64,000 nucleotides of DNA from Marinoscillum sp965229915 (lineage in GTDB: Bacteria; Bacteroidota; Bacteroidia; Cytophagales; Cyclobacteriaceae), in assembly GCF_965229915.1 (NCBI RefSeq), contig NZ_CBDDJZ010000002.1:558001-622000 (forward strand), given 5' to 3'. Below, piece by piece: positions 1 to 9,420 of the stretch. Below the pieces are notes generated by a model, which did no database searches, was not told the DNA's origin, and was given only the letters and a program-made list of their open reading frames with translations. Within the stretch, counting starts at the first letter, position 1. Each line of letters opens with the position of its first letter. Made by a program: the position numbers and the translations under genes.

Positions 1-1703
1 AGGAATTTATGCCTTCTCTGGATGAAGGCAGCTTTTTGCTCATGCCGACTTCCATGCCTCATTCAGGTATTGAATATAATCGCAAAGTAGTTGGGCAATT
101 AGATATGATGCTGACCAATATTCCCGAAATAGAATTGACTGTGGGTAAACTCGGTAGAGTGGAATCTGCACTCGATCCTGCACCTATTTCGATGTATGAA
201 AACACCATCAATTACAAATCGGAATATATGCTCAATCAAAAAGGGCATAGACAACGATTTAAAGTTGACAATGAGAATCGTTTCATAACTGTTTCAGGTG
301 ATAGCATCACCAATCAGGAAGGTTTAAATCAGGCCATAGAAGCTAATGATCTTATACCTGATGATAATGGTAAATATTATCGCAACTGGAGAGACCATAT
401 CCAATCACCCGATGATATTTGGAATGAAATCGTCAAAGTCACTAAAATACCTGGTGTGACATCAGCACCTAAACTTCAGCCCATAGAAACGCGCTTGGTG
501 ATGCTCCAAACAGGGATGCGAGCTCCTATGGGAATCAAGGTATATGGCCCTGACCTGAAAACAATAGAGAACTTTGGATTGCAGTTGGAGAACGTTCTAA
601 AAGGAGTGCCTTCTGTAAAGGCAGAAGCAGTATTTGCGGATAGAATTGTAGGTAAACCCTACATACACCTCAACATAAACAGGGATGAAATCTCACGATA
701 TGGATTGAATATAGAAGATGTTCAGCGGACCATAGAAACTGCAATTGGTGGAATGAAAATCACTTCCACTGTAGAAGGTCGAGAACGATTTCCTGTCAGG
801 GTACGCTATCCAAGAGAATTGAGGGATGACCCTGAAGCATTGGGTAAAATACTAATGCCTACACCCACAGGTGCTCAAATTCCATTATCTCAAATCATAG
901 ACTTTGAATATGTAAGGGGTCCACAAGCGATAAAAAGTGAAGAAACCTTTCTTGTAGGCTATGTCCTTTTTGACAAGAGAGATGGATTTTCTGAAGTCAC
1001 AGTGGTAAATGATGCTCAAAAGACGATCCAAGGCAAAATTGACTCAGGTGAACTGACCGTACCTGCTGGTGTGAGCTATAAGTTTTCAGGGAGTTATGAA
1101 AATCAGGTGAGGGCAGAAAAACGACTTTCTATAATAGTTCCTTTGGTATTGGGAATTGTATTTCTCATTCTTTATTTCCAGTTCCGTTCGGTATCTACTT
1201 CATTAATGGTATTTACTGGAATAGCAATGGCCTTTAGTGGTGGTTTTATCATGCTATGGCTCTATGGGCAAAATTGGTTTGCAGACTTCTCAGTCTTCGG
1301 CACAAACTTTCGTGATTTATTCCAAATACATACTATTAATTTAAGTGTGGCAGTTTGGGTTGGCTTTATTGCCCTCTTTGGAATAGCAACTGACGATGGA
1401 GTATTGATGGCTACTTATCTGGATCAAAGCTTTGATAGAAATAAAACAGATAATATAAAAGGAATAAGAGCGGCAACAGTGGAAGCAGGACAGCGCAGAA
1501 TAAAGCCAGCAGTAATGACAACTGCCACGACCATCATTGCTTTACTACCTATCCTCACTTCAACAGGAAGAGGTTCAGATATTATGATACCCATGGCATT
1601 GCCTGCTGTTGGAGGGATGCTATTTGCTGCCATCACTTATTTCATCGTTCCGGTGATTTACTGCTGGAGAGAAGAACGTAAAATTTTAAAAGGCCAATCA
1701 TGA
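1..1703 (+). CDS. cusA: CusA/CzcA-family heavy-metal efflux RND pump (3' part)
   Basis: This is the C-terminal part of an inner-membrane RND pump that drives Cu(I)/Ag(I) or other divalent metals out through a tripartite channel. The frame is already open at base 3, so the gene starts upstream of the window, and the first Met (base 9) is internal: it lies in the family motif EFMPSLDEGSFLLMPTS. About 566 residues remain of roughly 1,040-1,250 usual. The periplasmic porter part is followed by at least five membrane segments, one carrying the charged ATDDGV motif of the RND proton relay. It overlaps the TolC gene by 4 bp (ATGA), so the two are cotranscribed. Metal specificity (Cu/Ag rather than Co/Zn/Cd) is inferred from the neighbouring CopB ATPase and the adaptor's metal-binding domain. 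Confidence 0.95.
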   Translation, partial: EFMPSLDEGSFLLMPTSMPHSGIEYNRKVVGQLDMMLTNIPEIELTVGKLGRVESALDPAPISMYENTINYKSEYMLNQKGHRQRFKVDNENRFITVSGDSITNQEGLNQAIEANDLIPDDNGKYYRNWRDHIQSPDDIWNEIVKVTKIPGVTSAPKLQPIETRLVMLQTGMRAPMGIKVYGPDLKTIENFGLQLENVLKGVPSVKAEAVFADRIVGKPYIHLNINRDEISRYGLNIEDVQRTIETAIGGMKITSTVEGRERFPVRVRYPRELRDDPEALGKILMPTPTGAQIPLSQIIDFEYVRGPQAIKSEETFLVGYVLFDKRDGFSEVTVVNDAQKTIQGKIDSGELTVPAGVSYKFSGSYENQVRAEKRLSIIVPLVLGIVFLILYFQFRSVSTSLMVFTGIAMAFSGGFIMLWLYGQNWFADFSVFGTNFRDLFQIHTINLSVAVWVGFIALFGIATDDGVLMATYLDQSFDRNKTDNIKGIRAATVEAGQRRIKPAVMTTATTIIALLPILTSTGRGSDIMIPMALPAVGGMLFAAITYFIVPVIYCWREERKILKGQS

Positions 1704-2932
1704 AAAAAATAATCATAATCATATTCACGGCATTTGGCTTTTCCACATTAACAAATGCTCAGTCGTTAGATGACTATTTCAAGTTAGCGGCAGAAAACAA
1801 TCCGGGATTGCAGGCTAAATACAAATCCTTTGAAGCTGCCATGCAAAAAGTGACACAAGTTAGCAGCTTGCCAGACCCCAATCTTTCCTTCGGTTATTTC
1901 GTGTCTCCGGTGGAAACAAGAGTCGGGCCGCAACGAGCAAGGTTTTCTTTGACACAAATGTTTCCATGGTTCGGCACTTTAAAAGCCCAGGAAGATGCTG
2001 CTACTTTAATGGCAGAAGCAACATATCAAGAGTTTTTAGATGCTCGAAACAAATTACTTTATCAGGTAGCTGCTGCATATTACCCTCTTTATGAGTTGAA
2101 AAGACTGGTGGAGATTGAAAATGAAAACATCAGTATTCTATCGTCATACAAGGACATTGCATCAGTAAAGTTCCAGAACGGAAAGGGTGCAATGGTCGAT
2201 GTATTAAGGGTAGATATAATGCTCAAAGATGCAGCGACCAATTTGTCCATTTTGGAGCAAAAGAAAAAGCCACTTGAAACCCGTTTCAACAAACTACTGA
2301 ATCGACAGGAAGACGAGACAATTATCGTTCAGGATTCCTTGTATGTAGAAAACTTGCCTGTAACCTATCGCAGGGATTCTCTATTGACTTCCAATCCATT
2401 ACTCGATGAGTTGGACTTAAAAATAAAGGCAAGTGAAGCTCAGGAATTAGCCGCAACCAAACAAGGTATGCCTAAAATCGGTGTAGGCTTAGATTATGTC
2501 ATTGTTGGCCAACGAACAGATATGTCTGTTCCTGATAATGGTCAGGACGTATTGATGCCGATGGTGACTATGAGCCTCCCTATTTTCAGAGGTAAATACA
2601 AGGCAGCTCAGAAGGAAGCCCAACTGATGCAGGAATCTTATTCCCTGCAAAGAGAAGAAGCTGCTAACAGGCTAATCAGTTCCTATGACATGATTTGGTT
2701 CGAGATCCAAAAACAGATTGAGTTGATACAGTTATACGAAGAACAAATACAGGAGTCTAGGCAATCATTAAACCTTTTATTCTCTGCTTACAGCACTTCG
2801 GGAAAAGACTTTGAAGAAGTACTTAGGATGCAACAACAAATATTAAAGTATCAAAAAATGAAAGCTACTGCCTTGTCGGAATACCACATCGCATTAGCAG
2901 AACTGGATTATATCACAGCTAAATCGAAATAA
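1700..2932 (+). CDS. cusC: TolC-family outer-membrane efflux protein
   Basis: This is the outer-membrane channel of the tripartite metal pump. The N-terminal signal peptide (MKKIIIIIFTAFGFSTLTNA) precedes two long, heptad-rich helical halves typical of OEP/TolC proteins (410 residues, about normal length). Residues DDYFKLAAENNPGLQA match the start of the first OEP repeat, and the C-terminal half ends in the AELDYITA-type helix common in Bacteroidota CusC proteins. It overlaps cusA by 4 bp and lies 2 bp before the P-type ATPase. The family is clear. The symbol is given by operon context, not by substrate evidence. Confidence 0.92.
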   Translation: MKKIIIIIFTAFGFSTLTNAQSLDDYFKLAAENNPGLQAKYKSFEAAMQKVTQVSSLPDPNLSFGYFVSPVETRVGPQRARFSLTQMFPWFGTLKAQEDAATLMAEATYQEFLDARNKLLYQVAAAYYPLYELKRLVEIENENISILSSYKDIASVKFQNGKGAMVDVLRVDIMLKDAATNLSILEQKKKPLETRFNKLLNRQEDETIIVQDSLYVENLPVTYRRDSLLTSNPLLDELDLKIKASEAQELAATKQGMPKIGVGLDYVIVGQRTDMSVPDNGQDVLMPMVTMSLPIFRGKYKAAQKEAQLMQESYSLQREEAANRLISSYDMIWFEIQKQIELIQLYEEQIQESRQSLNLLFSAYSTSGKDFEEVLRMQQQILKYQKMKATALSEYHIALAELDYITAKSK

Positions 2933-2934
2933 TC

Positions 2935-4992
2935 ATGGAAAATAAACATCATAATCATACAAACGAAGATCACAAGCATAGTCATGAACACCATGACCAT
3001 AGTAATCATAATAATGGCCATGAATCTCATGACCATCACCAGGGACATCATGCCCACATGATTGAAGATTTCAAAAAACGCTTTTGGATTTCTTTAGTCA
3101 TCACCCTGCCTATCGTAGTGCTTGCACCAATGATACAGGGATTAATCGGTTATGAACTTCGCTTCAATGGTGATCGATATGTTCAATTCGTGCTTTCATC
3201 CATTATTTTCTTTTATGGAGGTTGGCCATTCCTAAAAGGTCTCGCAGATGAAGTAAAAAAGAAAGCTCCGGGTATGATGACTTTGATTGCTTTAGCTATT
3301 TCAGTAGCCTATTTCTACAGTTCAGCTGTAGTATTTGGACTTGGTGGCAAAATCTTCTTTTGGGAACTCGCCAGCTTAATCGTCATCATGCTATTAGGCC
3401 ACTGGATAGAGATGAAATCCGTTATGGGAGCTTCCAATGCCTTGCAGGAATTGGCCAAAATGATGCCTTCAACCGCTCGCAGAATTAAAGAAGATGGGGA
3501 GCATGAAGATGTGCCTATTGATAATTTAAAAGGCAATGACACCATACTGGTAAGACCAGGCGAAAAAATCCCTGCTGATGGTATCGTATTGGAAGGTGAA
3601 AGTCATGTAAATGAATCCATGCTTACTGGGGAATCAAAACCAGTAACCAAACATAGAAATGATCAGGTTATTGGTGGTTCGGTCAATGACAATGGCACCT
3701 TAAAAATCAAAGTGAAGCATACGGGCAAAGATTCCTACTTGTCTAAGGTGATAGAAATGGTGAAAGAAGCTCAGGAAACGAAATCCAAAACCCAAAATCT
3801 GGCAGATAAAGCCGCTGCATGGTTATTCTACATCGCTTTAGGAGCAGGTATGACCACACTTGTAGTATGGTTGAGCCTCGGTAAAGACTTTGAATATGCA
3901 TTAGAACGTATGGTAACCGTCATGATTATCTCATGTCCTCATGCTTTGGGCTTAGCTGTCCCTTTAGTAGTGGCCATTTCCACGGCTGTTTCTGCTAAAA
4001 ATGGATTATTGATCAGAAACCGAACAGCATTTGAGAATGCAAGGAAACTAACCGCAATCATATTCGACAAAACAGGCACTTTAACCAAAGGTGAATTTGG
4101 GGTAACACGGTTTAAAAGTACTTTAGACAATTACTCGGACAATGAATTACTTCAAATTGCTGCGTCTATAGAAAATAGTTCTGAGCATCCTATAGCGGCA
4201 GGTATCGTTCGTAAGGCAAAAGCAAATGATTTGACTTTACAAGAGCCTGAGAACTTCCAAAATATTACAGGAAAAGGAATCAAGGCAAACCTAAAAGGAC
4301 AGGAAATCAAAATTGTTAGTCCAGGAATGCTTACAGAGCAGGGATTTGACACTCCAGCTGATGCTTTTAAAACAGAGGATGAAACGGTAGTATTTGTTTT
4401 GATTGACAATTCATTGGCAGGATACATTGCCCTTGCAGACGAAATTCGACCAGAATCTTTATCAGCAATAAATACGCTAAAAGAGAGAGGTATAAAAGTT
4501 TACATGGCAACAGGTGATAACCAGCAAGTGGCAAAAGCAGTTAGCCAGCAACTCTCTTTGGACAACTTCTATGCAGAAGTACTCCCCGAAGACAAACAAC
4601 GCATCATTAAAGAGCTTCAGGAAAAAGGTGAATTTGTAGCCATGACGGGTGATGGTGTAAATGATGCCCCTGCTCTTGCACAGGCTAATGTGGGGATTGC
4701 CGTTGGTTCGGGCACAGATGTAGCAGCCGAAACGGCTGATATTGTTTTGGTCAACAGTAACCCAAAAGACATTGCCAATTTGATTCTTTTCGGTGCTGCT
4801 ACTTACAAAAAAATGATGCAAAACTTATGGTGGGCAGCAGGTTATAACATTGTAGCCGTTCCTTTAGCTGCTGGTGTTTTGGCTGGTGCTGGCATTATTC
4901 TTAGCCCTGCCATCGGTGCGGTTCTAATGAGCCTTAGCACTGTGATAGTTGCTTTCAATGCACAATTATTAAAAAGACAAATCAAGAATTAA
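2935..4992 (+). CDS. copB: CopB-type copper-exporting P1B ATPase
   Basis: This is a heavy-metal-transporting P-type ATPase that exports copper (or silver) from the cytoplasm at the cost of ATP. The first about 45 residues are extremely His-rich with no CxxC HMA domain, the usual N-terminus of CopB-type (P1B-3) pumps. Visible motifs are TGES (actuator), the membrane CPH motif at residues 334-336, the phosphorylation site DKTGT with D378, the SEHP motif of P1B pumps and GDGVNDAP. CPH rather than CPC supports the CopB subclass. The length (685) is normal. It sits between the TolC and adaptor genes with 2-bp and 1-bp gaps, so cytoplasmic and periplasmic copper export are encoded together. Confidence 0.94.
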   Translation: MENKHHNHTNEDHKHSHEHHDHSNHNNGHESHDHHQGHHAHMIEDFKKRFWISLVITLPIVVLAPMIQGLIGYELRFNGDRYVQFVLSSIIFFYGGWPFLKGLADEVKKKAPGMMTLIALAISVAYFYSSAVVFGLGGKIFFWELASLIVIMLLGHWIEMKSVMGASNALQELAKMMPSTARRIKEDGEHEDVPIDNLKGNDTILVRPGEKIPADGIVLEGESHVNESMLTGESKPVTKHRNDQVIGGSVNDNGTLKIKVKHTGKDSYLSKVIEMVKEAQETKSKTQNLADKAAAWLFYIALGAGMTTLVVWLSLGKDFEYALERMVTVMIISCPHALGLAVPLVVAISTAVSAKNGLLIRNRTAFENARKLTAIIFDKTGTLTKGEFGVTRFKSTLDNYSDNELLQIAASIENSSEHPIAAGIVRKAKANDLTLQEPENFQNITGKGIKANLKGQEIKIVSPGMLTEQGFDTPADAFKTEDETVVFVLIDNSLAGYIALADEIRPESLSAINTLKERGIKVYMATGDNQQVAKAVSQQLSLDNFYAEVLPEDKQRIIKELQEKGEFVAMTGDGVNDAPALAQANVGIAVGSGTDVAAETADIVLVNSNPKDIANLILFGAATYKKMMQNLWWAAGYNIVAVPLAAGVLAGAGIILSPAIGAVLMSLSTVIVAFNAQLLKRQIKN

Positions 4993-4993
4993 G

Positions 4994-6772
4994 ATGAAAA
5001 ATACAAATAAAACAACAGTAATTATCGCCATAAGCACATTAGCAATCGGCTTGCTACTTGGCTGGATAATTTTTGGAAGATCCAATGAAAACCAAACGAA
5101 TGAACATAACCATTCAACAACTGCTGAATCTGAAACTATCTGGACATGTTCAATGCATCCTCAAATCCGTCAAAACGAACCTGGTGATTGTCCGCTTTGT
5201 GGTATGGACTTGATTCCTTTGGAATCCACAGATGGTGAATTAGACCCTATGGCAGTGAGCATGTCACCAACTGCCATGCAGTTGGCACAGATTCAAACTA
5301 TGGTGGTTAATAAGGGTAAGGCTGATAAATCAATTCGTCTAAATGGAAAAGTACAGGCAGATGAACGTTTGCTATCTACCCAATCTTCACACATCCCAGG
5401 CAGGATTGAAAAGCTTTCAGTCAATTTTACAGGAGAATTTGTGTCGGCAGGTCAGGTTTTGGCAAATGTGTATTCCCCTGAATTGGTGACTGCACAAGAA
5501 GAATTGTTTGAAGCCAAAAAAATAAAAGAAACACAGCCTGCATTGTTTAATGCTGCCAAAGAAAAATTGAAAAACTGGAAACTCTCAGACAAACAGATTG
5601 ATCAGATAGTCAAATCAAATAAGACCATAGAACAGTTTCCAATTCTCGCCAATGTTTCAGGATATGTAACTAAAAAAATGGTCAATCTGGGTGACTATAT
5701 CAAACAAGGGGAAGCCTTATATGAAATAGCGGACTTATCTAAAGTATGGGTGCTTTTTGATGTGTATGAGACAGATATGACTTGGATAAACAAAGGTGAT
5801 GCGGTGATATACACAGTGCAATCAATACCTGGTAAAACATTTAAAGGAAAAATTAGCTACATCGATCCTGTTATCGATCCAAAGACCAGAGTGGCAAAAG
5901 CAAGACTTGAAGCAACAAACAAAGGTTTAATGCTCAAACCAGAAATGTTCACAACTGGAACGATAGAAGCAAAAACCAATACCAATTATACATCCTTAAC
6001 TGTCCCTAAAACTGCTGTAATGTGGACGGGCAAACGCTCTGTAGTTTATGTGATGCAAATGTCAGCTCAAGGTGTAAGTTTCATCATGCGAGAAGTTACT
6101 TTGGGTCCAGAATTAGGTGAAAGTTATGTGATTGAAGATGGCTTGCAGCCTGGTGAAGAAATTGCAATCAATGGTACCTTCAGTATTGATGCAGCAGCAC
6201 AATTAGCAGGCAAACCAAGTATGATGAACCCGGAAGGTGGTGTAGCCATGACTGGCCACAACCATGGGGGAAATACCAATTCAAATATGGAAAAAATGCC
6301 TGTTTCATCTAAGAAAACAACAATATCAGAGGATGCCAAAAAGTCTTTACAACCACTTTTTGACAACTACTTCAAATTGAAGATTGCATTGGCCAGTGAT
6401 GATTTTGAAAAAGCAAAAGCATCGGGCGTGGCGATGAACAACTCCTTAGGAAAGATTGATATGAACCTTTTTAAAGGAGATGCACACTCTTTATGGATGC
6501 AACAGTCAACTGCGTTGAAAACAGTTTTACAGCACATCGAGCATCTTGGTGACATCAAAGCCATTCGAGAAAAGTTCATCAGCATATCCAATTCAATGAT
6601 AGCAACAGCAGAATCTTTTGATCCAATATCCACTGCTATTTATGTTCAGCATTGTCCAATGGCAGACTCTAACAAAGGAGCAGATTGGTTGAGTCTGGAT
6701 AAAGAAATTCAAAATCCTTATTTCGGAGAGTCAATGCTTTCTTGTGGCGAAAACACCAAAACAATAAAATGA
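4994..6772 (+). CDS. cusB: CusB-type RND periplasmic adaptor with HMBD and C-terminal DUF3347
   Basis: This membrane-fusion protein links the RND pump to the TolC channel. An N-terminal membrane anchor (about residues 8-26) is followed by a heavy-metal-binding domain with the TCSMHPQI...CPLCGMDL signature (about 51-75). The HlyD/CusB barrel-sandwich and beta-barrel follow, then a Met/His-rich linker (about 410-440). A C-terminal DUF3347 domain (about 450-592) carries a conserved QHCPMA...LSCGE end. The extra C-terminal domain makes the protein (592 residues) longer than classic CusB, and a stand-alone paralogue of that domain is encoded two genes downstream. The stop codon overlaps the next small ORF. 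Confidence 0.94.
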   Translation: MKNTNKTTVIIAISTLAIGLLLGWIIFGRSNENQTNEHNHSTTAESETIWTCSMHPQIRQNEPGDCPLCGMDLIPLESTDGELDPMAVSMSPTAMQLAQIQTMVVNKGKADKSIRLNGKVQADERLLSTQSSHIPGRIEKLSVNFTGEFVSAGQVLANVYSPELVTAQEELFEAKKIKETQPALFNAAKEKLKNWKLSDKQIDQIVKSNKTIEQFPILANVSGYVTKKMVNLGDYIKQGEALYEIADLSKVWVLFDVYETDMTWINKGDAVIYTVQSIPGKTFKGKISYIDPVIDPKTRVAKARLEATNKGLMLKPEMFTTGTIEAKTNTNYTSLTVPKTAVMWTGKRSVVYVMQMSAQGVSFIMREVTLGPELGESYVIEDGLQPGEEIAINGTFSIDAAAQLAGKPSMMNPEGGVAMTGHNHGGNTNSNMEKMPVSSKKTTISEDAKKSLQPLFDNYFKLKIALASDDFEKAKASGVAMNNSLGKIDMNLFKGDAHSLWMQQSTALKTVLQHIEHLGDIKAIREKFISISNSMIATAESFDPISTAIYVQHCPMADSNKGADWLSLDKEIQNPYFGESMLSCGENTKTIK

Positions 6773-6900
6773 AAGAGTGTTGCAAAACTGGAGACAATGC
6801 ACCTCCCTCAAAATTTAAAAAATGGGCTTCCAGAATAATATGGGGTATCATATCCTTCATCGTTCTTGGCTTATCACTAATTCAAATGTTTAACTTCTAA
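6769..6900 (+). CDS. 43-residue single-pass membrane protein
   Basis: This short frame is missed by length cut-offs. ATG at 6769 overlaps the cusB stop (ATGA), and the product starts MKECCKTGDN, continues with a basic stretch and ends in one hydrophobic segment (WGIISFIVLGLSLIQMFNF). The Cys pair near the N-terminus, the translational coupling and the position inside a metal-efflux operon suggest a small accessory factor that could bind metal or join the pump. That role is inference, and I do not recognise a named family. The frame is complete, with TAA at 6898-6900, 11 bp before the next gene. Confidence 0.7.
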   Translation: MKECCKTGDNAPPSKFKKWASRIIWGIISFIVLGLSLIQMFNF

Positions 6901-6911
6901 ATTTTAATACA

Positions 6912-7529
6912 ATGAAAAAATCAAATTCAATCTTAACACTCGCTTTATTAGCAGGTATCTCATTTTCATTAATTGCATGTGCCAATAAAAAATCTACCGA
7001 TCATGAAAATGGAAATGGTGTCCATGATCATAGTGCCATGAATCATAAAGCAGAGGATGAAATGTCAGATGGTTCAGTTGTGGAAACGAGTGAAAATAAG
7101 TCCATTTCTCAATTAATCGATCAATACCTGGTAATTAAAAATGCCCTGGTTCAAGACGATTCAAGAGCGGCTGCCAGCGCAGGTCAAAAACTTGCAGAAA
7201 CGTCTTCAAGTATAGACCTTAACACTTTTGAAGCATCCAAGCAGTCCGAGATTAAGGAAATATTGGAAGTAGTAAAAGAACATGGTGAACACATTGCAAA
7301 AAGCGAAATAGCTCATCAACGTGAGCATTTTGAAGGCATGGCAAAAGATTTCATGGACTTGCTTGCAATCACAGGAACGGACAGAACACTTTATCAACAG
7401 TATTGCCCGATGTACGACAAGGGAAAAGGGGGTAGTTGGCTGAGTGATTCTCAAGAGATCAAAAACCCATTGTTTGGCAGCAAAATGCTGACTTGTGGTT
7501 CGGTGAAAGAAACCATTTCAATGAAATGA
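6912..7529 (+). CDS. DUF3347-domain lipoprotein
   Basis: This is a predicted periplasmic lipoprotein. The signal ends in a lipobox-like SLIACANK, with the lipidated Cys near residue 23. A short His/Met-rich segment (DHENGNGVHDHSAMNHK) follows, then a DUF3347 domain to the C-terminus with the same QYCPM...LTCG motif as the tail of the upstream adaptor. DUF3347 proteins occur with copper-efflux genes in Bacteroidota. A periplasmic copper-binding or pump-modulating role is the likely reading but is not proven. It overlaps the following haem-binding-domain gene by 4 bp. Confidence 0.85.
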   Translation: MKKSNSILTLALLAGISFSLIACANKKSTDHENGNGVHDHSAMNHKAEDEMSDGSVVETSENKSISQLIDQYLVIKNALVQDDSRAAASAGQKLAETSSSIDLNTFEASKQSEIKEILEVVKEHGEHIAKSEIAHQREHFEGMAKDFMDLLAITGTDRTLYQQYCPMYDKGKGGSWLSDSQEIKNPLFGSKMLTCGSVKETISMK

Positions 7530-7987
7530 AAAAATGGCTTAAATTATCTCTATGGATAGTTTTAATTGTGTTGGTGGGGATTCAATTTGTCCCCGTCCAA
7601 CGCAATGAAATAGAACCAGTTACCAATGCTGATTTTATTGAGCATTACGAGTCTCCAGTTGTCATTGGAAATATTATCCGAGCATCCTGTTATGATTGCC
7701 ATAGCAACCAAACCAAATACCCATGGTACAGTAATGTTCAACCTATAGGCTTTCTTTTACAGAATCATATTTCAGAAGGAAAATCTGAATTAAACCTATC
7801 AGAATTTGGTCTTCTATCAAATCGTATGAAACGGACAAAACTAAAATCAATTCTAAGTCAAATTGATAACGATAAAATGCCAATGCCATCCTACCTATTT
7901 CTTCATTCAGAAGCCAAACTGGATTCGCTAAAAAAAACTCTTTTGGTTAGTTACTTTGATTCAATATTAGTTGATATTGATAGGTGA
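7526..7987 (+). CDS. Haem-binding-domain (Haem_bd) periplasmic protein
   Basis: The start is placed at the ATG at 7526 (MKKWLKLSLWIVLIVLVG), which gives an N-terminal membrane anchor and overlaps the upstream stop (ATGA). The longer upstream frame would add residues without a signal. The 153-residue product carries the single c-type haem-like motif SCYDCHSN (CxxCH) followed by KYPWYSNVQPIGFLL, the signature of the Haem_bd family found in Bacteroidota. It is anchored in the periplasm and may take part in redox chemistry at the metal-efflux locus. The family is confident and the role is not. Confidence 0.85.
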   Translation: MKKWLKLSLWIVLIVLVGIQFVPVQRNEIEPVTNADFIEHYESPVVIGNIIRASCYDCHSNQTKYPWYSNVQPIGFLLQNHISEGKSELNLSEFGLLSNRMKRTKLKSILSQIDNDKMPMPSYLFLHSEAKLDSLKKTLLVSYFDSILVDIDR

Positions 7988-8009
7988 AAAAAAAACTTTG
8001 TTTTTTATA

Positions 8010-8429
8010 ATGGAAAAATCTGTATTCAAAATATCACAAATGGATTGCCCTTCTGAGGAACAAATGATTCGGATGAAATTGGATGGAATAAACGAAATCA
8101 AACAACTTGAATTTGAGATACCTCAAAGGAAACTAACCATATTTCACATTGGCAATACTACGGAAATTGAAAGGATATTAGCAGAACTAAAATTAGGTTC
8201 AAAACTAATATCAAACACACAATCACAGGTAGTAATTGATGTAGAATCAGACCCAAGCAACCAACGAAAAATCCTTTGGACTGTTCTTATCATCAATTTT
8301 GTCTTTTTTGTTCTTGAAATGCTATTCGGCTTGATTTCTAAATCTATGGGGTTGGTTGCAGAAATGCTACCACATTTTGACGGTAACGAAATACCCGAAT
8401 TTGGAAAAGATAACCTTTGGTTTTTGTAG
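8010..8429 (+). pseudogene. Truncated cation-diffusion-facilitator transporter
   Basis: From the ATG at 8010 the product begins MEKSVFKISQMDCPSEEQ, the N-terminal extension of Bacteroidota cation transporters of the CDF family. It continues into the first membrane helix (ILWTVLIINFVFFVLEMLFGLISKSMGLVAE). Family members then continue with further transmembrane helices. Here the sequence changes abruptly after LVAE (about base 8365) into an unrelated 20-residue tail and stops. About 140 of roughly 300 residues remain, so no transporter can form. The break coincides with a shift into more AT-rich DNA, which suggests that a deletion or insertion event joined two segments. Confidence 0.75.
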
Positions 8430-8446
8430 TATTAATTATAAATAAA

Positions 8447-9049
8447 ATGAATAACAATCAAAGAAAAAATAAAGAATGTTGTAACATCAATGAGGTAGTA
8501 CAAGAATTTTATGAATTCTTGAAAGCTTATATCATAAAGAAAACAAACGATATAAACCTTGCTGAAGATATTGTTCAAGAGGTGATGCTCAAATTGGTAG
8601 AGTCTCATAAAAAAAACATAGAAGTTAATAATATCAAAGCTTGGTTGTTTCAAGTAACTCGTAATACCATTGCAGATTATTACAATAAAAACAAGATTGA
8701 ATTTAATTTTGATGAAGAATGGAAAGAAAATAGTATTTCTAGTGATACAGTTTCTTCCATTTTAGAGTCTGATTTTATCATCCCTATGATTGGTTTGCTG
8801 CCAGAAAAATATGCGAAGCCATTACTTCTAAGCGATATTGAAAATATTGCTCAAAAAGAGATTGCTATACAACTTAACCTTGGTTTATCCGCAACAAAAA
8901 TGAGAATCCAGCGAGGTAGAGAAAAATTAAAGACCCTATTTATAGAATGTTGTGATATTCAATATGACAAATCAGGTAATTTTTCGTCGTGCACAATAAA
9001 ACCTCACTGTACACCATTACAAGAAATAGAAAAAAAAATAACTAATTAA
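8447..9049 (+). CDS. sigZ: SigZ-type sigma-70 family RNA polymerase sigma factor
   Basis: The start is set at the ATG at 8447 (MNNNQRKNKECCN). The protein (200 residues) has sigma region 2 (NLAEDIVQEVMLKLVESHKK...KAWLFQVTRNTIADYY) and a region 4 helix-turn-helix (IAQKEIAIQLNLGLSATKMRIQRGREKL). A short C-terminal Cys tail (ECCDI...SSCTIKPHC) is typical of SigZ proteins. The Cys residues suggest metal or redox sensing, though that is inference. It precedes a thioredoxin-like protein, a permease and a MerT-like gene, which may form its regulon. A 124-bp gap follows it. Confidence 0.88.
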   Translation: MNNNQRKNKECCNINEVVQEFYEFLKAYIIKKTNDINLAEDIVQEVMLKLVESHKKNIEVNNIKAWLFQVTRNTIADYYNKNKIEFNFDEEWKENSISSDTVSSILESDFIIPMIGLLPEKYAKPLLLSDIENIAQKEIAIQLNLGLSATKMRIQRGREKLKTLFIECCDIQYDKSGNFSSCTIKPHCTPLQEIEKKITN

Positions 9050-9173
9050 CCATTGATACATAGTTGGTTATAAGTAACCTCTCAAAAAAATACTTTTTTT
9101 TGTTCCTAAAAATGTGTCTTTTTTAAAAGATTTCAGACTTCGTAATAAAGTTTAATCATTAAAAACATTTATT

Positions 9174-9419
9174 ATGAACACTGAAGTTAAAATTTTACAC
9201 TCTTCTTGTTGTGCAAAAGGTTCCCCTATTAAGGAACAATTAGAAAAATTAGCACAAGAAAACAATCTGTCAATTACTATTGAGGAACTGTCAGAAATGC
9301 AAGACACTATGGTCTATGGTACAATGTCTTTTCCTTCATTAGTAATTAACGGTAAGGTTCACGCTTATAAATCATTTAATTCTGATGCAGAACTTCTTGC
9401 AGCACTAAAAGCAGCATAA
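9174..9419 (+). CDS. Small thioredoxin-fold protein (CCAKG)
   Basis: This is an 81-residue thioredoxin-like protein. The N-terminal beta strand VKILHSSCCAKGSPIKEQL carries vicinal cysteines at the usual active-site loop, and a cis-Pro motif (MSFPSLVINGKV) follows about 50 residues later, as in redox-active disulfide proteins of the MTH895/TM0996 type. It has the normal length for that family. It abuts the permease gene (1-bp gap) and follows sigZ, a combination seen in metal or metalloid modules where the thioredoxin may deliver or reduce a thiol-bound metal. The fold is confident and the partner is inferred. Confidence 0.82.
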   Translation: MNTEVKILHSSCCAKGSPIKEQLEKLAQENNLSITIEELSEMQDTMVYGTMSFPSLVINGKVHAYKSFNSDAELLAALKAA

Positions 9420-9420
9420 T

